Positions 11,630-21,709 are shown, counted from the stretch's first letter. The stretch: 64,000 nt of DNA from Leifsonia sp. C5G2 (GCF_013359685.1 NZ_JABFMV010000011.1:100727-164726), one strand, 5' to 3'. The notes: generated by a model from the sequence alone, not told the origin. Translations and numbers: made by a program.

Positions 11630-13147
11630 ATGTCTGACTCGATCGCTCATCCCTTCTCCACCGCCACGGGCGCCGACGTGCGCGTGCGGTTCTGCCCGTC
11701 CCCGACCGGCACGCCCCACGTCGGCCTGATCCGCACGGCGCTGTTCAACTGGGCGTACGCCCGGCACACCGGCGGCAAGCTGATCTTCCGCATCGAGGAC
11801 ACCGACGCCGCGCGTGACAGCGAGGAGAGCTACGAGATGATCCTCGACGCCCTCCGCTGGCTGCGGCTCGACTGGGACGAGGGCATCGACGTCGGCGGCC
11901 CCGACGGCCCGTATCGGCAGTCGCAGCGCTACGACATCTACCGCGCCCTGATCGCGCGGCTGGTCGAGTCGGGCCACATCTACGAGAGCTTCGCGACGGC
12001 CGAGGAGATCGAGGCGCGCAACGTCTCGCTCGGCCGCGACCCGAAGCTCGGCTACGACAACTTCGAGCGCGACCTGACCGACGAGCAGAAGGCCGCGTAC
12101 CGCGCCGAGGGCCGACAGCCGGCGCTGCGCCTGCGCGTGCCGGACGACGACCTGAGCTTCGACGACCTCGTGCGCGGCGAGATCACCTTCAAGGCCGGGT
12201 CGTTCAGCGACTTCGTCGTGGTGCGCCCGAACGGTCACCCGCTGTACACGTTCGTGAACCCGGTCGACGATGCCCTCATGGGCATCACGCACGTGCTCCG
12301 CGGCGAGGACCTGCTGTCCTCCACCCCCCGGCAGATCGCGCTGTACCACGCGCTGATCGACGCCGGCGTGACCACGTTCGTGCCGCGCTTCGGCCACCTC
12401 CCGTACGTCATGGGCGAGGGCAACAAGAAGCTGTCGAAGCGCGACCCCGAGTCGAACCTGTTCCATCACCGCGACCGCGGGTTCATCCCCGAGGGCCTGG
12501 TGAACTACCTGGCCCTGCTCGGCTGGTCGCTCACCCACGACCGCGACATCTTCTCGCTGCCGGAGATGGTGGCCGCGTTCGACGTGAAGGATGTGAACCC
12601 CAACCCGGCGCGCTTCGACCTGAAGAAGGCGGAGTCGATCAACGGCGACCACATCCGGTTGCTGGATGTCGCCGACTTCGCCGAGCGCACCATCCCGTAC
12701 CTGACCAGGGCCGGTGTGGTGCAGGAGCCGCTGACGCCCGCACAGCGCGAGGTGTTGGCGAAGGCCGCACCGCTGGTGCAGGAGCGTGTGCAACTGCTCG
12801 GCGAGACGCCGGGGATGCTCGGCTTCCTGTTCACCGACGCCGCCTCGCTGGTCGTCGAGGACGACGCGCGCGCGTCCCTGCCCGCGAACGCGGGCGAGGT
12901 GCTCGCCGCCTCCCTCGGCGCGCTCGAGCTCGTGCCCGAGTCGGAGTGGACGCACGACGCCATCGAGACCGCGCTGCGGGAGGCGCTCGTGGAGGGCCTC
13001 GGGCTGAAGCCGCGGGTCGCGTTCGGGCCGCTCCGGGTGGCGCTGTCGGGCCGCCGCGTGTCGCCTCCGCTGTTCGAGTCGATGGAGATCCTCGGCAAGC
13101 CCGAGACCATCGCCCGCCTCGACCGCCTGTCGGCGTCGCTCGGGTAA
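11630..13147 (+). CDS. gltX: Glutamyl-tRNA synthetase (probably non-discriminating)
   Basis: This 505-residue class I aminoacyl-tRNA synthetase has the HIGH-type signature [20 protein letters not shown] (about residues 21-40; HVGL) and the KMSKS-type loop [14 protein letters not shown] (about 265-278). The C-terminal helical anticodon-binding domains cover about 340-505. Actinobacteria lack glutaminyl-tRNA synthetase, so GltX also charges tRNA-Gln with glutamate for GatCAB to amidate; a tRNA-Gln gene lies about 1 kb downstream. ATG 11630 is chosen because the ATG at 11626 runs into a stop at once. TAGAAT at 11615-11620 is the likely -10. Confidence 0.96.
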   Translation: MSDSIAHPFSTATGADVRVRFCPSPTGTPHVGLIRTALFNWAYARHTGGKLIFRIEDTDAARDSEESYEMILDALRWLRLDWDEGIDVGGPDGPYRQSQRYDIYRALIARLVESGHIYESFATAEEIEARNVSLGRDPKLGYDNFERDLTDEQKAAYRAEGRQPALRLRVPDDDLSFDDLVRGEITFKAGSFSDFVVVRPNGHPLYTFVNPVDDALMGITHVLRGEDLLSSTPRQIALYHALIDAGVTTFVPRFGHLPYVMGEGNKKLSKRDPESNLFHHRDRGFIPEGLVNYLALLGWSLTHDRDIFSLPEMVAAFDVKDVNPNPARFDLKKAESINGDHIRLLDVADFAERTIPYLTRAGVVQEPLTPAQREVLAKAAPLVQERVQLLGETPGMLGFLFTDAASLVVEDDARASLPANAGEVLAASLGALELVPESEWTHDAIETALREALVEGLGLKPRVAFGPLRVALSGRRVSPPLFESMEILGKPETIARLDRLSASLG

Positions 13148-13152
13148 CGGCC

Positions 13153-14112
13153 ATGACCGGGGAGGCGTCGCCGCTGGACGCATCGTACGAGGTGGTCGTC
13201 GTCGGCGGGGGTCCCGCCGGGCTGTCGACCGCGCTGAACCTGGCCAGGGCCCGCCGGCGCGTGCTCGTCGTAGACGGCAACCGCCCCCGGCACGCGGCCA
13301 CGCTGCGCGCGCACGGGTTCCTCACGCGCGACGGGGTGTCCCCGCTCGACCTGCGCCGGATGGGCCGGGAGGAGGTCGACGCGTACGACAACGCGACCGT
13401 GGTGTTCGCCCAGGTCTCCGGGCTGGCCGTCGAGGGCTCCGGCTTCCGGGTGACCGGCCGCGGCGTGCGCGGCGGCGCCGACATCGACGTCACCGCCGAC
13501 ACCGTGGTCATCGCGACCGGCGTGACCGAGGCGATGCCCGCTATCCCGAGCCTGCGCGCGTACTACGGCACCCAGCTGCACAGCTGTGTCGAGTGCGACG
13601 GCTACGAGGAGGCCGGCCGGCCTCTCGCGCTGATCGGCGAGACCGACGACCTCGCCGAGCGGGCACTGCTGCTGACCCAGTGGACGGACGACCTGATCGT
13701 CTTCACGAACGGCGCCGGTCGTGTGACGGAGGACGAGGAGCGCGCCCTCGGCCGGCTCGGTGTCGGCGTCGAGCGCCGCCGCATCGACGACGTCGTGGGC
13801 GAGAAAGGCGTCATGACCGGCGTCCGGCTCGACGACGGGACGGTCGTCCCGCGCGCCGGCGGTTTCCTCCGTCCGGTGTGGTCGCCGGCCCTCGGCTTCG
13901 CCGACGCCCTCGACCTCGACCGCGACGAGGAGGGCTACCTCGTGACCGACCGGCACGGCCGCACGTCCCTCCCCGGCGTGTACGCGGCGGGGGAGACCAC
14001 GGCACCCGGACCGCAGCAGCTCATCGTCGCCGCGGGCGCCGGAGCGACGGTCGCCGCCGCGGTCAACCGGGACCTGATCGGGCTTGCTCTGGACGACGCC
14101 GCCGTTTTGTAG
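13153..14112 (+). CDS. Thioredoxin-reductase-like FAD/NAD(P) oxidoreductase with CxxC
   Basis: The ATG at 13153, 5 nt after gltX, gives 319 residues. The N-terminal FAD motif is VVVVGGGPAGLSTALNLARARR (about residues 13-35). The centre contains HSCVECDGYEEAGRPLALIGETD: a CVEC disulfide in the place of the CATC/CAVC of bacterial thioredoxin reductase, next to the second nucleotide-binding strand. That strand reads LIGETDDLAERA, so the usual GGG is degenerate. The C-terminal FAD block is GVYAAGETTAPGPQQLIVAAGAGATVAAAVNRDL. Family and redox disulfide are clear. The electron acceptor is unknown. Confidence 0.8.
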   Translation: MTGEASPLDASYEVVVVGGGPAGLSTALNLARARRRVLVVDGNRPRHAATLRAHGFLTRDGVSPLDLRRMGREEVDAYDNATVVFAQVSGLAVEGSGFRVTGRGVRGGADIDVTADTVVIATGVTEAMPAIPSLRAYYGTQLHSCVECDGYEEAGRPLALIGETDDLAERALLLTQWTDDLIVFTNGAGRVTEDEERALGRLGVGVERRRIDDVVGEKGVMTGVRLDDGTVVPRAGGFLRPVWSPALGFADALDLDRDEEGYLVTDRHGRTSLPGVYAAGETTAPGPQQLIVAAGAGATVAAAVNRDLIGLALDDAAVL

Positions 14113-14136
14113 TCCGGCCTGCGGGTAGGCTAGAGT
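14107..14136 (+). promoter_or_regulatory. Promoter of the tRNA-Gln gene
   Basis: TTGTAG (14107-14112) and TAGAGT (14131-14136) are spaced by 18 bp, with TAGGCT as an alternative -10 five bases upstream. The predicted transcript starts about 27 nt before the tRNA. Confidence 0.5.
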
Positions 14137-14169
14137 TGGTTCTCGTGCCCGGGCCGCGGTTCGGAGCAG

Positions 14170-14241
14170 TGGGGTATGGTGTAATTGGCAACACGGCTGA
14201 TTCTGGTTCAGTTGTTCTTGGTTCGAGTCCAGGTACCCCAG
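14170..14241 (+). tRNA. tRNA-Gln (anticodon CUG)
   Basis: The 72-nt cloverleaf has the acceptor stem TGGGGTA/TACCCCA with discriminator G. The D arm is GTGTAATTGGCAACAC. The anticodon stem GCTGA/TCAGT (one G-T pair) encloses TTCTGGT, so the anticodon is CUG. The T arm is CTTGG-TTCGAGT-CCAGG. CCA is not encoded. It lies about 1 kb downstream of gltX, whose enzyme must charge it in this phylum. Confidence 0.93.
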
Positions 14242-14438
14242 CAGTAAAAGCATCGGAGATCTGACGCTCTCAGCCGTCGGATCCGGGCAGTCCCGGCATC
14301 GTGCGGTCGTGCGGCGGCTGTCGTTCTGCGTACAAGAACGATCGAGTCGCGACCGGAAGGATGCGCGGCCCAGTACGGTAGACGCGTGATACCGAGCCAG
14401 CGATGGTCGAGTCCTGCAACCGCCGGAGGAGCCGCCTG

Positions 14439-16709
14439 ATGCAGCCGAAGAGGCTCGCGACATCCGTGACGATGGTCACCTCCATGGTTGTCGTCGTCGT
14501 GGCCGCCGCCCTTGCTGCGTGCACCGGTACGGCCGACCGCGTGCGCGCCGACGCCCCGAGCCCTCCGCCCACGACGAGCGGACCGGACGCGGCGGGCACT
14601 CCGGCGCCGTCGCCGACCGCTCCGGCCACGAGCCCGTCGACCCCGGCCGCGCAGCCGCCCGACCCGTCGACCCTGCCCGACGGGTTGAAGACGGCGATCT
14701 CCCGGGACCTCCACATCACGCCGCAGCAGTACCTTGCGGGTGCGCAGGCCGCCGCCGCTGCTCCGGCCACCATCGCCTCGCTTCAGAAGGCGGGAATCGA
14801 CCCGGCGCGGGTGTGGCTCGACGGCAGCGTCCTCAAGGTGCACACCACCGACTCGCACGAGCGGGAGGTCGCCCGCGCGCTCGGGGCGGAGCCTTCCGCC
14901 TCCGCACCTCCGGCCGCGCCCGCCGTGTCCACGGCCACATCCTACGAGGACCTGGTCGACGGATCGGGATGGTACCTGCCGGTCGGCGGCGGCTACATCT
15001 CGATCTGCTCTACGGGGTTCAACGGGTGGAACGCGTCCGGGGCAGCGAGCGTCGCGACCGCGGGGCACTGCCTGCTCGGCAACTCCCCGGTTCCCGCTGC
15101 TCCCGTGACCGCCACGCGGTACGTCCAGACCCAGCCGAACCAGACCGGGACGTCCGGCTCGACGATCGGCAACCTCGACTACAACTCGTTCCAGTTCGGC
15201 GGGGGCTACGACTCCGGGCTGATCGGCGTGAGCAACCCGGCCGTCGCCCCGCGACCACTGGTCTCGACCTGGGACGGGAACGCCATCCCCGTGCGCGGCA
15301 CGATCACCGCCACCGTCGGAGCGTATGTCTGTAAGTCCGGCCGGACGACCGGCTGGACGTGCGGAACGGTCCAGCGCGTCAACTACGCGCAGGGCATCAG
15401 CGGCGGCCAGACCGTCAACTCCGTGCAGACGAGCATGTGCATGTACCACGGCGACTCGGGCGGTCCGGCGATGATCGGCTTCTACGCGGTCGGGGTCAAC
15501 TCCAGCGGGACCTGGTCGAGCGCGGCGTGCACCGACAGCGTAGGCTACTCGGCGATCTACCCGATCCAGGGGAACGCCGCCAGCGTCCTCAGCCAGCACA
15601 CCGGGTGGGAGCCCATGGTGGCGGTGGATGCACCCGCGGTCACCCAGGTGACGCCGGGGACGACGACCGTCCTCACGGGTACGCTGCCGAATGCGGCGAC
15701 GGGCAACTCCGTCTCGGTCTACCTGGATGGCGGCACCACGGCCGCCGGGACCGCCTCCGTCGACGTTGCATCCGGCGCCTGGAGCGTGTCGGTGCCAGGG
15801 CAGTCGGCCGGCTCCCACACCTACCGCGTCGTGGCCGGGTGGGGGGCTCACAGCCGCTCCGCGGCGGCCGCGGGCGGCTACACGGTCACAGCGACGCCGA
15901 CCCCGACACCGACGCCGTCGGTCATTCCGACGCAGACCCCCGCCGCCACGGCGACCCCGACCCCGACTCCGACGTCCACGCCGTCGCCGTCGCCCGGGAC
16001 GCCCGCTCCCACTCCCGCCCCGCTGCTTCCCGGCTACCCCACCGGCTCCTTCATCAAGTCCCCGAGCTCTGGGACGGTCTACATCGTCGGCCCGACCGAC
16101 ATCAAGCCCGTCTCGTCGTGGGGAGCGCTCCTGGCTCTCACCCCCAAGGGACAGAGCCCCGTGATCCGCGTCGTGCCGGCCTCCGTCATCGCTGGTCTGC
16201 CGATCGGGCCGATCGCCCTCACGTCGGGGACGCTGGTCCGCAGTGCCGCCGACGCGACGGTGTACCTCGTCAACGGCCTCACCAACAAGATCCCGTTCTC
16301 GACATTCGACATCCCCGCCTCCATCGGGATCACAGGATTCTCGTTCGTCAACAGCGCCGTCCTCGCCGGCTACCCGGCCGCCAAATCGGTCATGGGCTAC
16401 GGCATCACGTGTGGAGGCACGGACTACGTCGCAGCGGCCGGTACGCTCCGGTCGCTGGATGCGACGACGAAGCCGCTCTACCCGCTGGTGTTCACGCCCC
16501 TCGACTCCTACACCTGCGCCCTGCTCCGCGTGGGGGCGCCCGCCACCAAGTTCCTCCGGACGCCGGACGGCTCCATCTACCTGCTCGACTCCGGAACGAA
16601 GCGGCCCATCTCCTCGATGGCGCGCTTCGCGCAACTGGGCGGCTCGGTCGGCTACGTCGACGTCACCGCGGGCCTCGCAGCCACGATCCCGTCGGGGCCG
16701 GCGGCCTAG
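14439..16709 (+). CDS. Streptogrisin-like trypsin-fold serine protease, lipoprotein, with C-terminal repeat domain
   Basis: ATG 14439 (ribosome-binding site CGGAGGA) gives 756 residues. The N-terminus has a basic stretch, a valine/alanine core and a lipobox LAAC (Cys near residue 28), so it is probably a cell-surface lipoprotein. A Pro/Ser/Thr-rich segment and a helical propeptide-like region (about 85-150) follow. The chymotrypsin-fold domain has His in ATAGHC (about 209), Asp in YDSGLIGV (about 257) and Ser in GDSGGP (about 340). Next come an Ig-like module (about 395-485), a TP-rich linker (about 486-528) and three repeats containing FIKSPSSGTVYIV, LVRSAADATVYLV and FLRTPDGSIYLLD. It probably acts outside the cell; the substrate is unknown. 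It stands alone. Confidence 0.85.
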   Translation: MQPKRLATSVTMVTSMVVVVVAAALAACTGTADRVRADAPSPPPTTSGPDAAGTPAPSPTAPATSPSTPAAQPPDPSTLPDGLKTAISRDLHITPQQYLAGAQAAAAAPATIASLQKAGIDPARVWLDGSVLKVHTTDSHEREVARALGAEPSASAPPAAPAVSTATSYEDLVDGSGWYLPVGGGYISICSTGFNGWNASGAASVATAGHCLLGNSPVPAAPVTATRYVQTQPNQTGTSGSTIGNLDYNSFQFGGGYDSGLIGVSNPAVAPRPLVSTWDGNAIPVRGTITATVGAYVCKSGRTTGWTCGTVQRVNYAQGISGGQTVNSVQTSMCMYHGDSGGPAMIGFYAVGVNSSGTWSSAACTDSVGYSAIYPIQGNAASVLSQHTGWEPMVAVDAPAVTQVTPGTTTVLTGTLPNAATGNSVSVYLDGGTTAAGTASVDVASGAWSVSVPGQSAGSHTYRVVAGWGAHSRSAAAAGGYTVTATPTPTPTPSVIPTQTPAATATPTPTPTSTPSPSPGTPAPTPAPLLPGYPTGSFIKSPSSGTVYIVGPTDIKPVSSWGALLALTPKGQSPVIRVVPASVIAGLPIGPIALTSGTLVRSAADATVYLVNGLTNKIPFSTFDIPASIGITGFSFVNSAVLAGYPAAKSVMGYGITCGGTDYVAAAGTLRSLDATTKPLYPLVFTPLDSYTCALLRVGAPATKFLRTPDGSIYLLDSGTKRPISSMARFAQLGGSVGYVDVTAGLAATIPSGPAA

Positions 16710-16858
16710 CAGCCGCTCCCCGCCGGAACACCTTCCGCGCATCGGCGGCCTCCCGGAACGTCTGCGGGTGCGCGCCGCGCCGCGGTCGTTCCGCACCGCC
16801 GCAGTCGCGGGGGCGGGCGGGGCTTCCCGCGCGCGCGTGCCTGCGGCATCATGGGCGC

Positions 16859-17248
16859 GTGGCAGACCCGGAAGGACCCGGCATCGTCGGCGTCGGAACC
16901 ATCGGCATCCCCGTGAGCGACCAGGATCGCGCGCTCGCCTTCTACCGCGACGTGCTCGGCTTCGAGGTGCGTGTCGACGCACCGCTGCCGCAGCTCGGGA
17001 CGCGGTGGATCATGCTCGCGCCGCCGGGTTCCGCGGTGTCGGTGTCGCTGGTGCCGGAGAGCGACGACGCGCCCGCGGGCGTGGAGACCGGCATCCGCTT
17101 CGAGACGGAGGATGCCGAACGCGCCCATCGGAGCCTGAGCGAGCGCGGCGTGGACGTCGGCGAGCTGCTGCGCTGGCCCGGCGTGCCGGCGATGTTCGCG
17201 GTGCACGATGCGGAGGGCAACCGGTTCGAGATCGTCGAGCGCGGGTAG
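16859..17248 (+). CDS. Glyoxalase/bleomycin-resistance (VOC) family protein
   Basis: This 129-residue single VOC-fold protein starts at the GTG at 16859; the frame is open further upstream but inside the protease gene's region. The two beta-alpha-beta-beta-beta modules are visible: GVGTIGIPVSDQDRALAFYRDVLGFEVRVD (about residues 11-40) and GIRFETEDAERAHRSLSERGVDV. It ends with the typical DAEGNRFEIVER. The metal-ligand positions are not obvious enough to call it an active lyase or dioxygenase. Such proteins are often annotated as extradiol-dioxygenase-like. No operon partner. Confidence 0.75.
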   Translation: MADPEGPGIVGVGTIGIPVSDQDRALAFYRDVLGFEVRVDAPLPQLGTRWIMLAPPGSAVSVSLVPESDDAPAGVETGIRFETEDAERAHRSLSERGVDVGELLRWPGVPAMFAVHDAEGNRFEIVERG

Positions 17249-17312
17249 CGCCGGCGTCCTGGTCCCGGTCGGTGGGAGCAGTCGCTATGCTTCAGGACAG
17301 GGGGTGGTCACG

Positions 17313-17651
17313 ATGAGCGCACTGCTTGCGGGACTCGAGAACGATGAGCGCCGGCGGCGGCGGGTGGCGCTGCTGTGGGTGGTGGCCTGCATCACCGGCG
17401 CCGGCACGTGGCTGACGGCGCCGTTCGGGATCGCGTTGGTCGCCCGCGGCGAGACGATCGGCTGGGCGCTGATCGCGGCCGGGGTGGCGCTGCTCGCGGC
17501 GACGGTGGTCGCGGTGCTGTTCGCCCGCCGCATGCACCGGCGCCCGGAGAGCCTCCCGGGCAAAGCGAACCCGCGGTTCGACGAGCCGGAGCCGTCGCCC
17601 GACCCGCGGGGCGGCTACTCGATGAACGGCTCCATGCTCGGCTCCCGCTGA
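17313..17651 (+). CDS. Small two-TM membrane protein of unknown function
   Basis: The 112-residue protein starts at ATG 17313; an in-frame GTG at 17304 is an alternative. AGGACAGGGGG upstream and TATGCT (17285-17290) give it its own translation and transcription signals. An arginine-rich N-terminus (ENDERRRRR) precedes two hydrophobic helices (about residues 18-40 and 49-70). A polar tail follows (PESLPGKANPRFDEPEPSPDP). I recognise no family. Confidence 0.6.
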   Translation: MSALLAGLENDERRRRRVALLWVVACITGAGTWLTAPFGIALVARGETIGWALIAAGVALLAATVVAVLFARRMHRRPESLPGKANPRFDEPEPSPDPRGGYSMNGSMLGSR

Positions 17652-17684
17652 ACCGACTCCGGACTAACGGAGCCTGCCTCCCGC

Positions 17685-17700
17685 GGGGGCCTTTCGTCCC
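17685..17700. promoter_or_regulatory. DosR-like box A, upstream of the P-type ATPase
   Basis: GGGGGCCTTTCGTCCC contains GGGCCTTTCGTCCC, which matches the DosR-type consensus GGGACTWWAGTCCC at 12 of 14 positions. It lies about 85 nt before the chosen ATPase start. Confidence 0.6.
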
Positions 17701-17784
17701 TGCCGCGCCGGCCGCGGACCTGACTCCATAGGAGTGAGCGGGTCGCGCGCTCCGGAGGACGTCCGCGGCCGGGGAGGAGGCGCG

Positions 17785-20565
17785 GTGGCGCCGCAGCCGG
17801 ACGAACGGCCCACACGGGAGCCCATCGACACCCTGCTCCGCGACCTCAAGACCGGACGGGACGGGCTCGGCAGCAGGGAGGCCGCCCGGCGGCTCACCAT
17901 TCACGGCCCCAACACACTGCCGACGGGGCGGCGGGCGAGCTGGCTGCGCGAGCTGGTGCGGCAGTTCACGCACCCGCTCGCGCTGCTGCTGTGGGTTGCG
18001 GCCGCGCTGGCGTGGGTGGCCGGGACGCCCGTCCTGTGCTGGGCCATCCTCGCGGTCATCGTCATCAACGCGATCGTGGCCTATCTGCAGGGGAGGCAGG
18101 CGGAGCGGGCGATCGAGGCGCTGTCCCGCTACCTCCCGCAGCAGGCGACGGTGGTCCGCGACGGCGTCGCCTCGGAGGTGCCGGCGGTCGACCTGGTGCC
18201 CGGCGACGTCATCCTGGTGACCGAGGGCGACCGGGTCTCCGCCGACGCACGGCTGATCGAGGGGAGCGTCGAGATGGACCTCTCCACGCTGACGGGCGAG
18301 TCGGCTCCCGTCACCCGGTCGGCCGGTGCCGAGGACACGGCGGACCGGTTGATCGACGCCCCGGACGCGGTCTTCTCGGGCGCGCAGTGCACGTCCGGGC
18401 AGGCGCGGGCCGTCGCGTTCGCCACGGGAGCGACGACGGAGCTCGGCCGGATCGCCACCCTCTCCCGTCAGGCGACGCCGCAGCTCAGCCCGCTGGAGCG
18501 GCAGGTCCGGCGCTCCACCTGGCTGATCGCGGGAGTGGCGGTCGGGGTCGGCGCGCTCTTCCTCCCGCTGGGCCTGCTGGCGGGGCTGTCGCTGCCGGAG
18601 GCCGCCGTGTTCGCGATCGGGCTGCTGGTCGCCAACGTTCCCGAGGGGCTCCTGCCGACCATCACCCTGGCGCTCGCGGTGGGCGTGCGGGTGCTGGCGC
18701 GTCAGGGTGCGCTGGTGAAGCAGCTCTCCGCGGTGGAGACGCTGGGCTCGACGACCGTGATCTGCACGGACAAGACGGGGACGCTGACCCGCAACGCGAT
18801 GACGGTCACGGCCGTGTGGAGCGCGAGACGGGCGATCGACCCGACGGCGCCGGACCCCGCGCTCGGCCCGCTCGCCGAGGTGATGGTGGACTGCAACCAG
18901 CTGGAGCGCCTGTCCGACCCGATGGAGACGGCCCTGCGGGAGGCGGGGGAGCGGCTCGGCGCCCGCGTGGCGCTTCGGGTCGCGACCTTCCCGTTCGACG
19001 CGGAGCGGAAGCGGATGAGCGTGGTGAGCCGCCGCGGCGACCGCCTGCTCGTCGCGGTGAAGGGAGCCCCGGAGCTGCTGCTCCCGCTGTGCGTCTCGGT
19101 CTTCGACGGCACGCGTGCGCGGCCGGCGACGGACTCCGATCGCAGGGAGGTGCTCGACGCGGTGGATGGGTTCGCCCGGCACGGCCTCCGGGTGCTGGCG
19201 CTCGCATCCCGGGAGGCGTCGGCTCCGCCCGAGGATGCGGCCGCGGCCGAGTCCGGCCTCTGTCTCCTCGGGCTGGTCGCCCTGCTCGATCCGCCGCGGC
19301 CCGAGGTGCCCGAGGCGGTCGCCGCCTGCCACAGCGCCGGGATCACCATCCACGTCGTCACCGGCGACAACGGGACGACCGCGAGCGAGGTCGCGCGTCA
19401 GGTCGGCATCGCGACGGACCGGGTCATCACGGGAAGCGAGGCGGACGCGCTCTCGGAGCCCGAGCTGGATGCGCTGCTCGCCCAGCCGGGCGAGTTCGTC
19501 TTCGCCCGCAGCACGCCGGAGGGGAAGCTCCGGATCGCCGAGGCGCTGCAGCAGGAGGGCCAGACGGTGGCGATGACCGGCGACGGGGTGAACGACGCCC
19601 CGGCCCTCCACCGGGCCGACATCGGCGTCGCGATGGGCCGCTCGGGGACGGATGTCGCCCGGCAGGCGGCGACGATGGTCCTCACCGACGACAACTTCGC
19701 GACCATCGTGACGGCGATCCGGGAGGGGCGGCGCGCGTACGACAACCTGCGCAAGTTCGTGCTCTACATCTTCGTTCACGCGGTGCCGGAGGTCGTGCCG
19801 TTCATGCTGTTCGCGCTGTCCGGCGGCGCGATCCCGCTCCCGCTCACCGTGCTGCAGATCCTCGCGATCGACCTGGGGACGGAGATCCTCCCCGCCCTCG
19901 CACTCGGCCGGGAGAAGGCGGAGCCGGACGTGATGTCGCGGCGCCCGCGCCCCCGCTCGGAGCCGCTCATCACGCGCCGCCTGCTGCTCCGGGCGTGGGG
20001 CCTGATGGGGGTGCTCTCCGCCGCGCTGGCCCTCGGCGCGTTCTTCGCGGTGCTCGTCGCCGGTGGCTGGACGCCGGGGGCGCCCGTGGGGCCCGGCGAC
20101 CCCCTCCACGGCGTCTATCTGCAGGCGACCACGGCGACGTTCCTCACGATCGTCGCCTGCCAGGTCGGCACGGCCTTCGCGGCGCGCACCGAGCGAACCT
20201 CGCTCCGCCGGCTCGGCGTCCTGAGCAACCCGCCGCTGCTCGCGGCCATCGGCGTGGAGCTGCTCTTCGCCGCCGCCCTCTGCTCCGTGCCCGTGCTGCA
20301 GACGGTGTTCGGCACGGCGCCGCCTCCCGCGTGGCTGATCCTGCTCTTGCTGCCGTGCCCGGTCATCGTCTGGGGCGCCGACGAGGCGGCGCGCTGGTTC
20401 AGCCGGCGGCGAGCCGATCGGCGGTCGGCAAGTGCTGCTCGAACCATCCGGCCGCCAGCTGCGCGACCGTCTCCAGAGCTCCCGGCTCCTCGAACAGGTG
20501 ACCGGCGTCCGGGACGACCTCCAGCCGGGTCGGGCACCGCATCCGGGAGAGGGCGAGCCGGTTGA
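17785..20565 (+). CDS. P2-type cation-transporting ATPase
   Basis: This P-type ATPase pump has about 926 residues. GTG 17785 is preferred because GGGAGGAGG lies 4-5 nt upstream; a GTG at 17734 is possible. The phosphorylation site is [11 protein letters not shown] (Asp about 333). The actuator loop is [15 protein letters not shown]. The hinge is [24 protein letters not shown]4 reads [16 protein letters not shown], close to P2-type (Ca2+/Na+) pumps. A DosR-like box lies upstream, and CtpF of M. tuberculosis, a member of the DosR regulon, is of this class. The last 55 codons are arginine/proline-rich, overlap the convergent gene by 167 nt and are probably not conserved. The transported ion is not certain. 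Confidence 0.88.
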   Translation: MAPQPDERPTREPIDTLLRDLKTGRDGLGSREAARRLTIHGPNTLPTGRRASWLRELVRQFTHPLALLLWVAAALAWVAGTPVLCWAILAVIVINAIVAYLQGRQAERAIEALSRYLPQQATVVRDGVASEVPAVDLVPGDVILVTEGDRVSADARLIEGSVEMDLSTLTGESAPVTRSAGAEDTADRLIDAPDAVFSGAQCTSGQARAVAFATGATTELGRIATLSRQATPQLSPLERQVRRSTWLIAGVAVGVGALFLPLGLLAGLSLPEAAVFAIGLLVANVPEGLLPTITLALAVGVRVLARQGALVKQLSAVETLGSTTVICTDKTGTLTRNAMTVTAVWSARRAIDPTAPDPALGPLAEVMVDCNQLERLSDPMETALREAGERLGARVALRVATFPFDAERKRMSVVSRRGDRLLVAVKGAPELLLPLCVSVFDGTRARPATDSDRREVLDAVDGFARHGLRVLALASREASAPPEDAAAAESGLCLLGLVALLDPPRPEVPEAVAACHSAGITIHVVTGDNGTTASEVARQVGIATDRVITGSEADALSEPELDALLAQPGEFVFARSTPEGKLRIAEALQQEGQTVAMTGDGVNDAPALHRADIGVAMGRSGTDVARQAATMVLTDDNFATIVTAIREGRRAYDNLRKFVLYIFVHAVPEVVPFMLFALSGGAIPLPLTVLQILAIDLGTEILPALALGREKAEPDVMSRRPRPRSEPLITRRLLLRAWGLMGVLSAALALGAFFAVLVAGGWTPGAPVGPGDPLHGVYLQATTATFLTIVACQVGTAFAARTERTSLRRLGVLSNPPLLAAIGVELLFAAALCSVPVLQTVFGTAPPPAWLILLLLPCPVIVWGADEAARWFSRRRADRRSASAARTIRPPAARPSPELPAPRTGDRRPGRPPAGSGTASGRGRAG

Positions 20566-21709
20566 GGTCGAGCACCTCCGGATCGTTCCCGCCCACGATG
20601 AGGAGGGTCGGCGCGGTGACGCGCTCGAGCGCGCCGGCGCCGGCCAGGTCGGGGCGGCCGCCGCGGGAGACGACGGCGACGACGCCTTCCTGCTCCTGAG
20701 CCGCCGCGGTCAGCGCGGCACCGGCCCCGGTGCTCGCACCGAAGTAGGCGAGCGGGAGCCCGGCCGTCGTCTCGTCCTGTCGCGCCCACCGGGTCGCGAA
20801 GCCGAGCCGCTCGGCGAGCAGCTCGATGTCGAAGACCAGCCGGCGGTCGTGCTCCTCGCCGGGCGTCAGCAGGTCGAGGAGGAGTGTGGCGATGCCCCGG
20901 GCGTTGAGCACAGCGGCCACAAAGCGGTTGCGCGGGCTGTGCCGGGAGCTGCCGCTGCCGTGGGCGAACAGGACGAGGCCGGTTGCCTGATCCGGCACGG
21001 CGAGCGATCCGGCGAGCGTCACGCGTCCCGCCGGGATCTCGACCTCCGGGTCCAGGTCGGCGGGCGCTCCCGTCGGCCGGAGGGCCGCGCGTGCGAGAAC
21101 GCTCGCGACCTCGTCGTCGGTCGTCTGGGTGAAGTCGCGGTACGCCTGGCCGACGGCGAAGTAGGGCACCGGCTCCTCCAGGCACACGACATCGTCGGCG
21201 TCCGGGATCAGCCGGGAGGCGGCCTCCGCAGGACCGACGGGTGCCGCGACGACGACGCGGGAAGCGCCGAGCGCCCGGGCGACGCGGCAGGCGGCGCGCG
21301 CCGTCGACCCGGTGGCGATGCCGTCGTCGACGATGATGACCGTCCGACCGGCGAGGGATACGCGCTCGCGATCGCCGCGGAACGGGCGGACGCGCCGCTC
21401 CAGCTCGGCCCGCTCCCGGTGCTCGACCTCGGCCAGGTCGGCGTCGGTGAGACCGGCCATCCGGACCACGTCGTCGTCCACGACCCGGACGCCGCCCTCG
21501 CCGATGGCGCCCATCGCCAGCTCCGGCTGATACGGCACCCCGAGCTTCCGGACGACGATCACATCCAGGGGAGCGTGCAGGGCCTTCGCCACCTCGTCCG
21601 CCACCGGGACGCCGCCGCGCGGGAGGCCGAGCACGACCGGGTCGTGGACCGCGAGGAACTGCAGGCTGTCGGCGAGTTCGCGACCCGCCTCGATTCTGTC
21701 CGCGTACAT
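20399..21709 (-). CDS. Phosphoribosyltransferase - dienelactone-hydrolase-like fusion
   Basis: The ATG at 21709 (ribosome-binding site GGAGG) gives 436 residues. Residues 1-210 are a type I phosphoribosyltransferase domain with [16 protein letters not shown] and the PRPP loop [19 protein letters not shown] (about 115-135). Residues 225-436 form an alpha/beta hydrolase with [17 protein letters not shown], nucleophile Ser in [11 protein letters not shown], an acid in [15 protein letters not shown] and His in [10 protein letters not shown]. The same fusion occurs in mycobacteria (Rv0571c, a DosR-regulon gene). The substrate is unknown in any organism I know of. It is divergent from pfkB over a DosR-like box and overlaps the ATPase gene tail to tail. 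Confidence 0.82.
   Translation of the reverse strand: MYADRIEAGRELADSLQFLAVHDPVVLGLPRGGVPVADEVAKALHAPLDVIVVRKLGVPYQPELAMGAIGEGGVRVVDDDVVRMAGLTDADLAEVEHRERAELERRVRPFRGDRERVSLAGRTVIIVDDGIATGSTARAACRVARALGASRVVVAAPVGPAEAASRLIPDADDVVCLEEPVPYFAVGQAYRDFTQTTDDEVASVLARAALRPTGAPADLDPEVEIPAGRVTLAGSLAVPDQATGLVLFAHGSGSSRHSPRNRFVAAVLNARGIATLLLDLLTPGEEHDRRLVFDIELLAERLGFATRWARQDETTAGLPLAYFGASTGAGAALTAAAQEQEGVVAVVSRGGRPDLAGAGALERVTAPTLLIVGGNDPEVLDLNRLALSRMRCPTRLEVVPDAGHLFEEPGALETVAQLAAGWFEQHLPTADRLAAG

Noticed and set aside
15891..16020. Tandem repeat in the protease gene as a mobile or CRISPR-like repeat
   Set aside because: It only encodes the Thr-Pro-rich linker; the periodicity follows codons.
14208..16982. 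924-codon open frame on the minus strand opposite the protease gene
   Set aside because: It is a GC-rich antisense shadow: Arg/Gly-rich low-complexity translation without recognisable domains, while the plus strand encodes an intact protease with a full catalytic triad.
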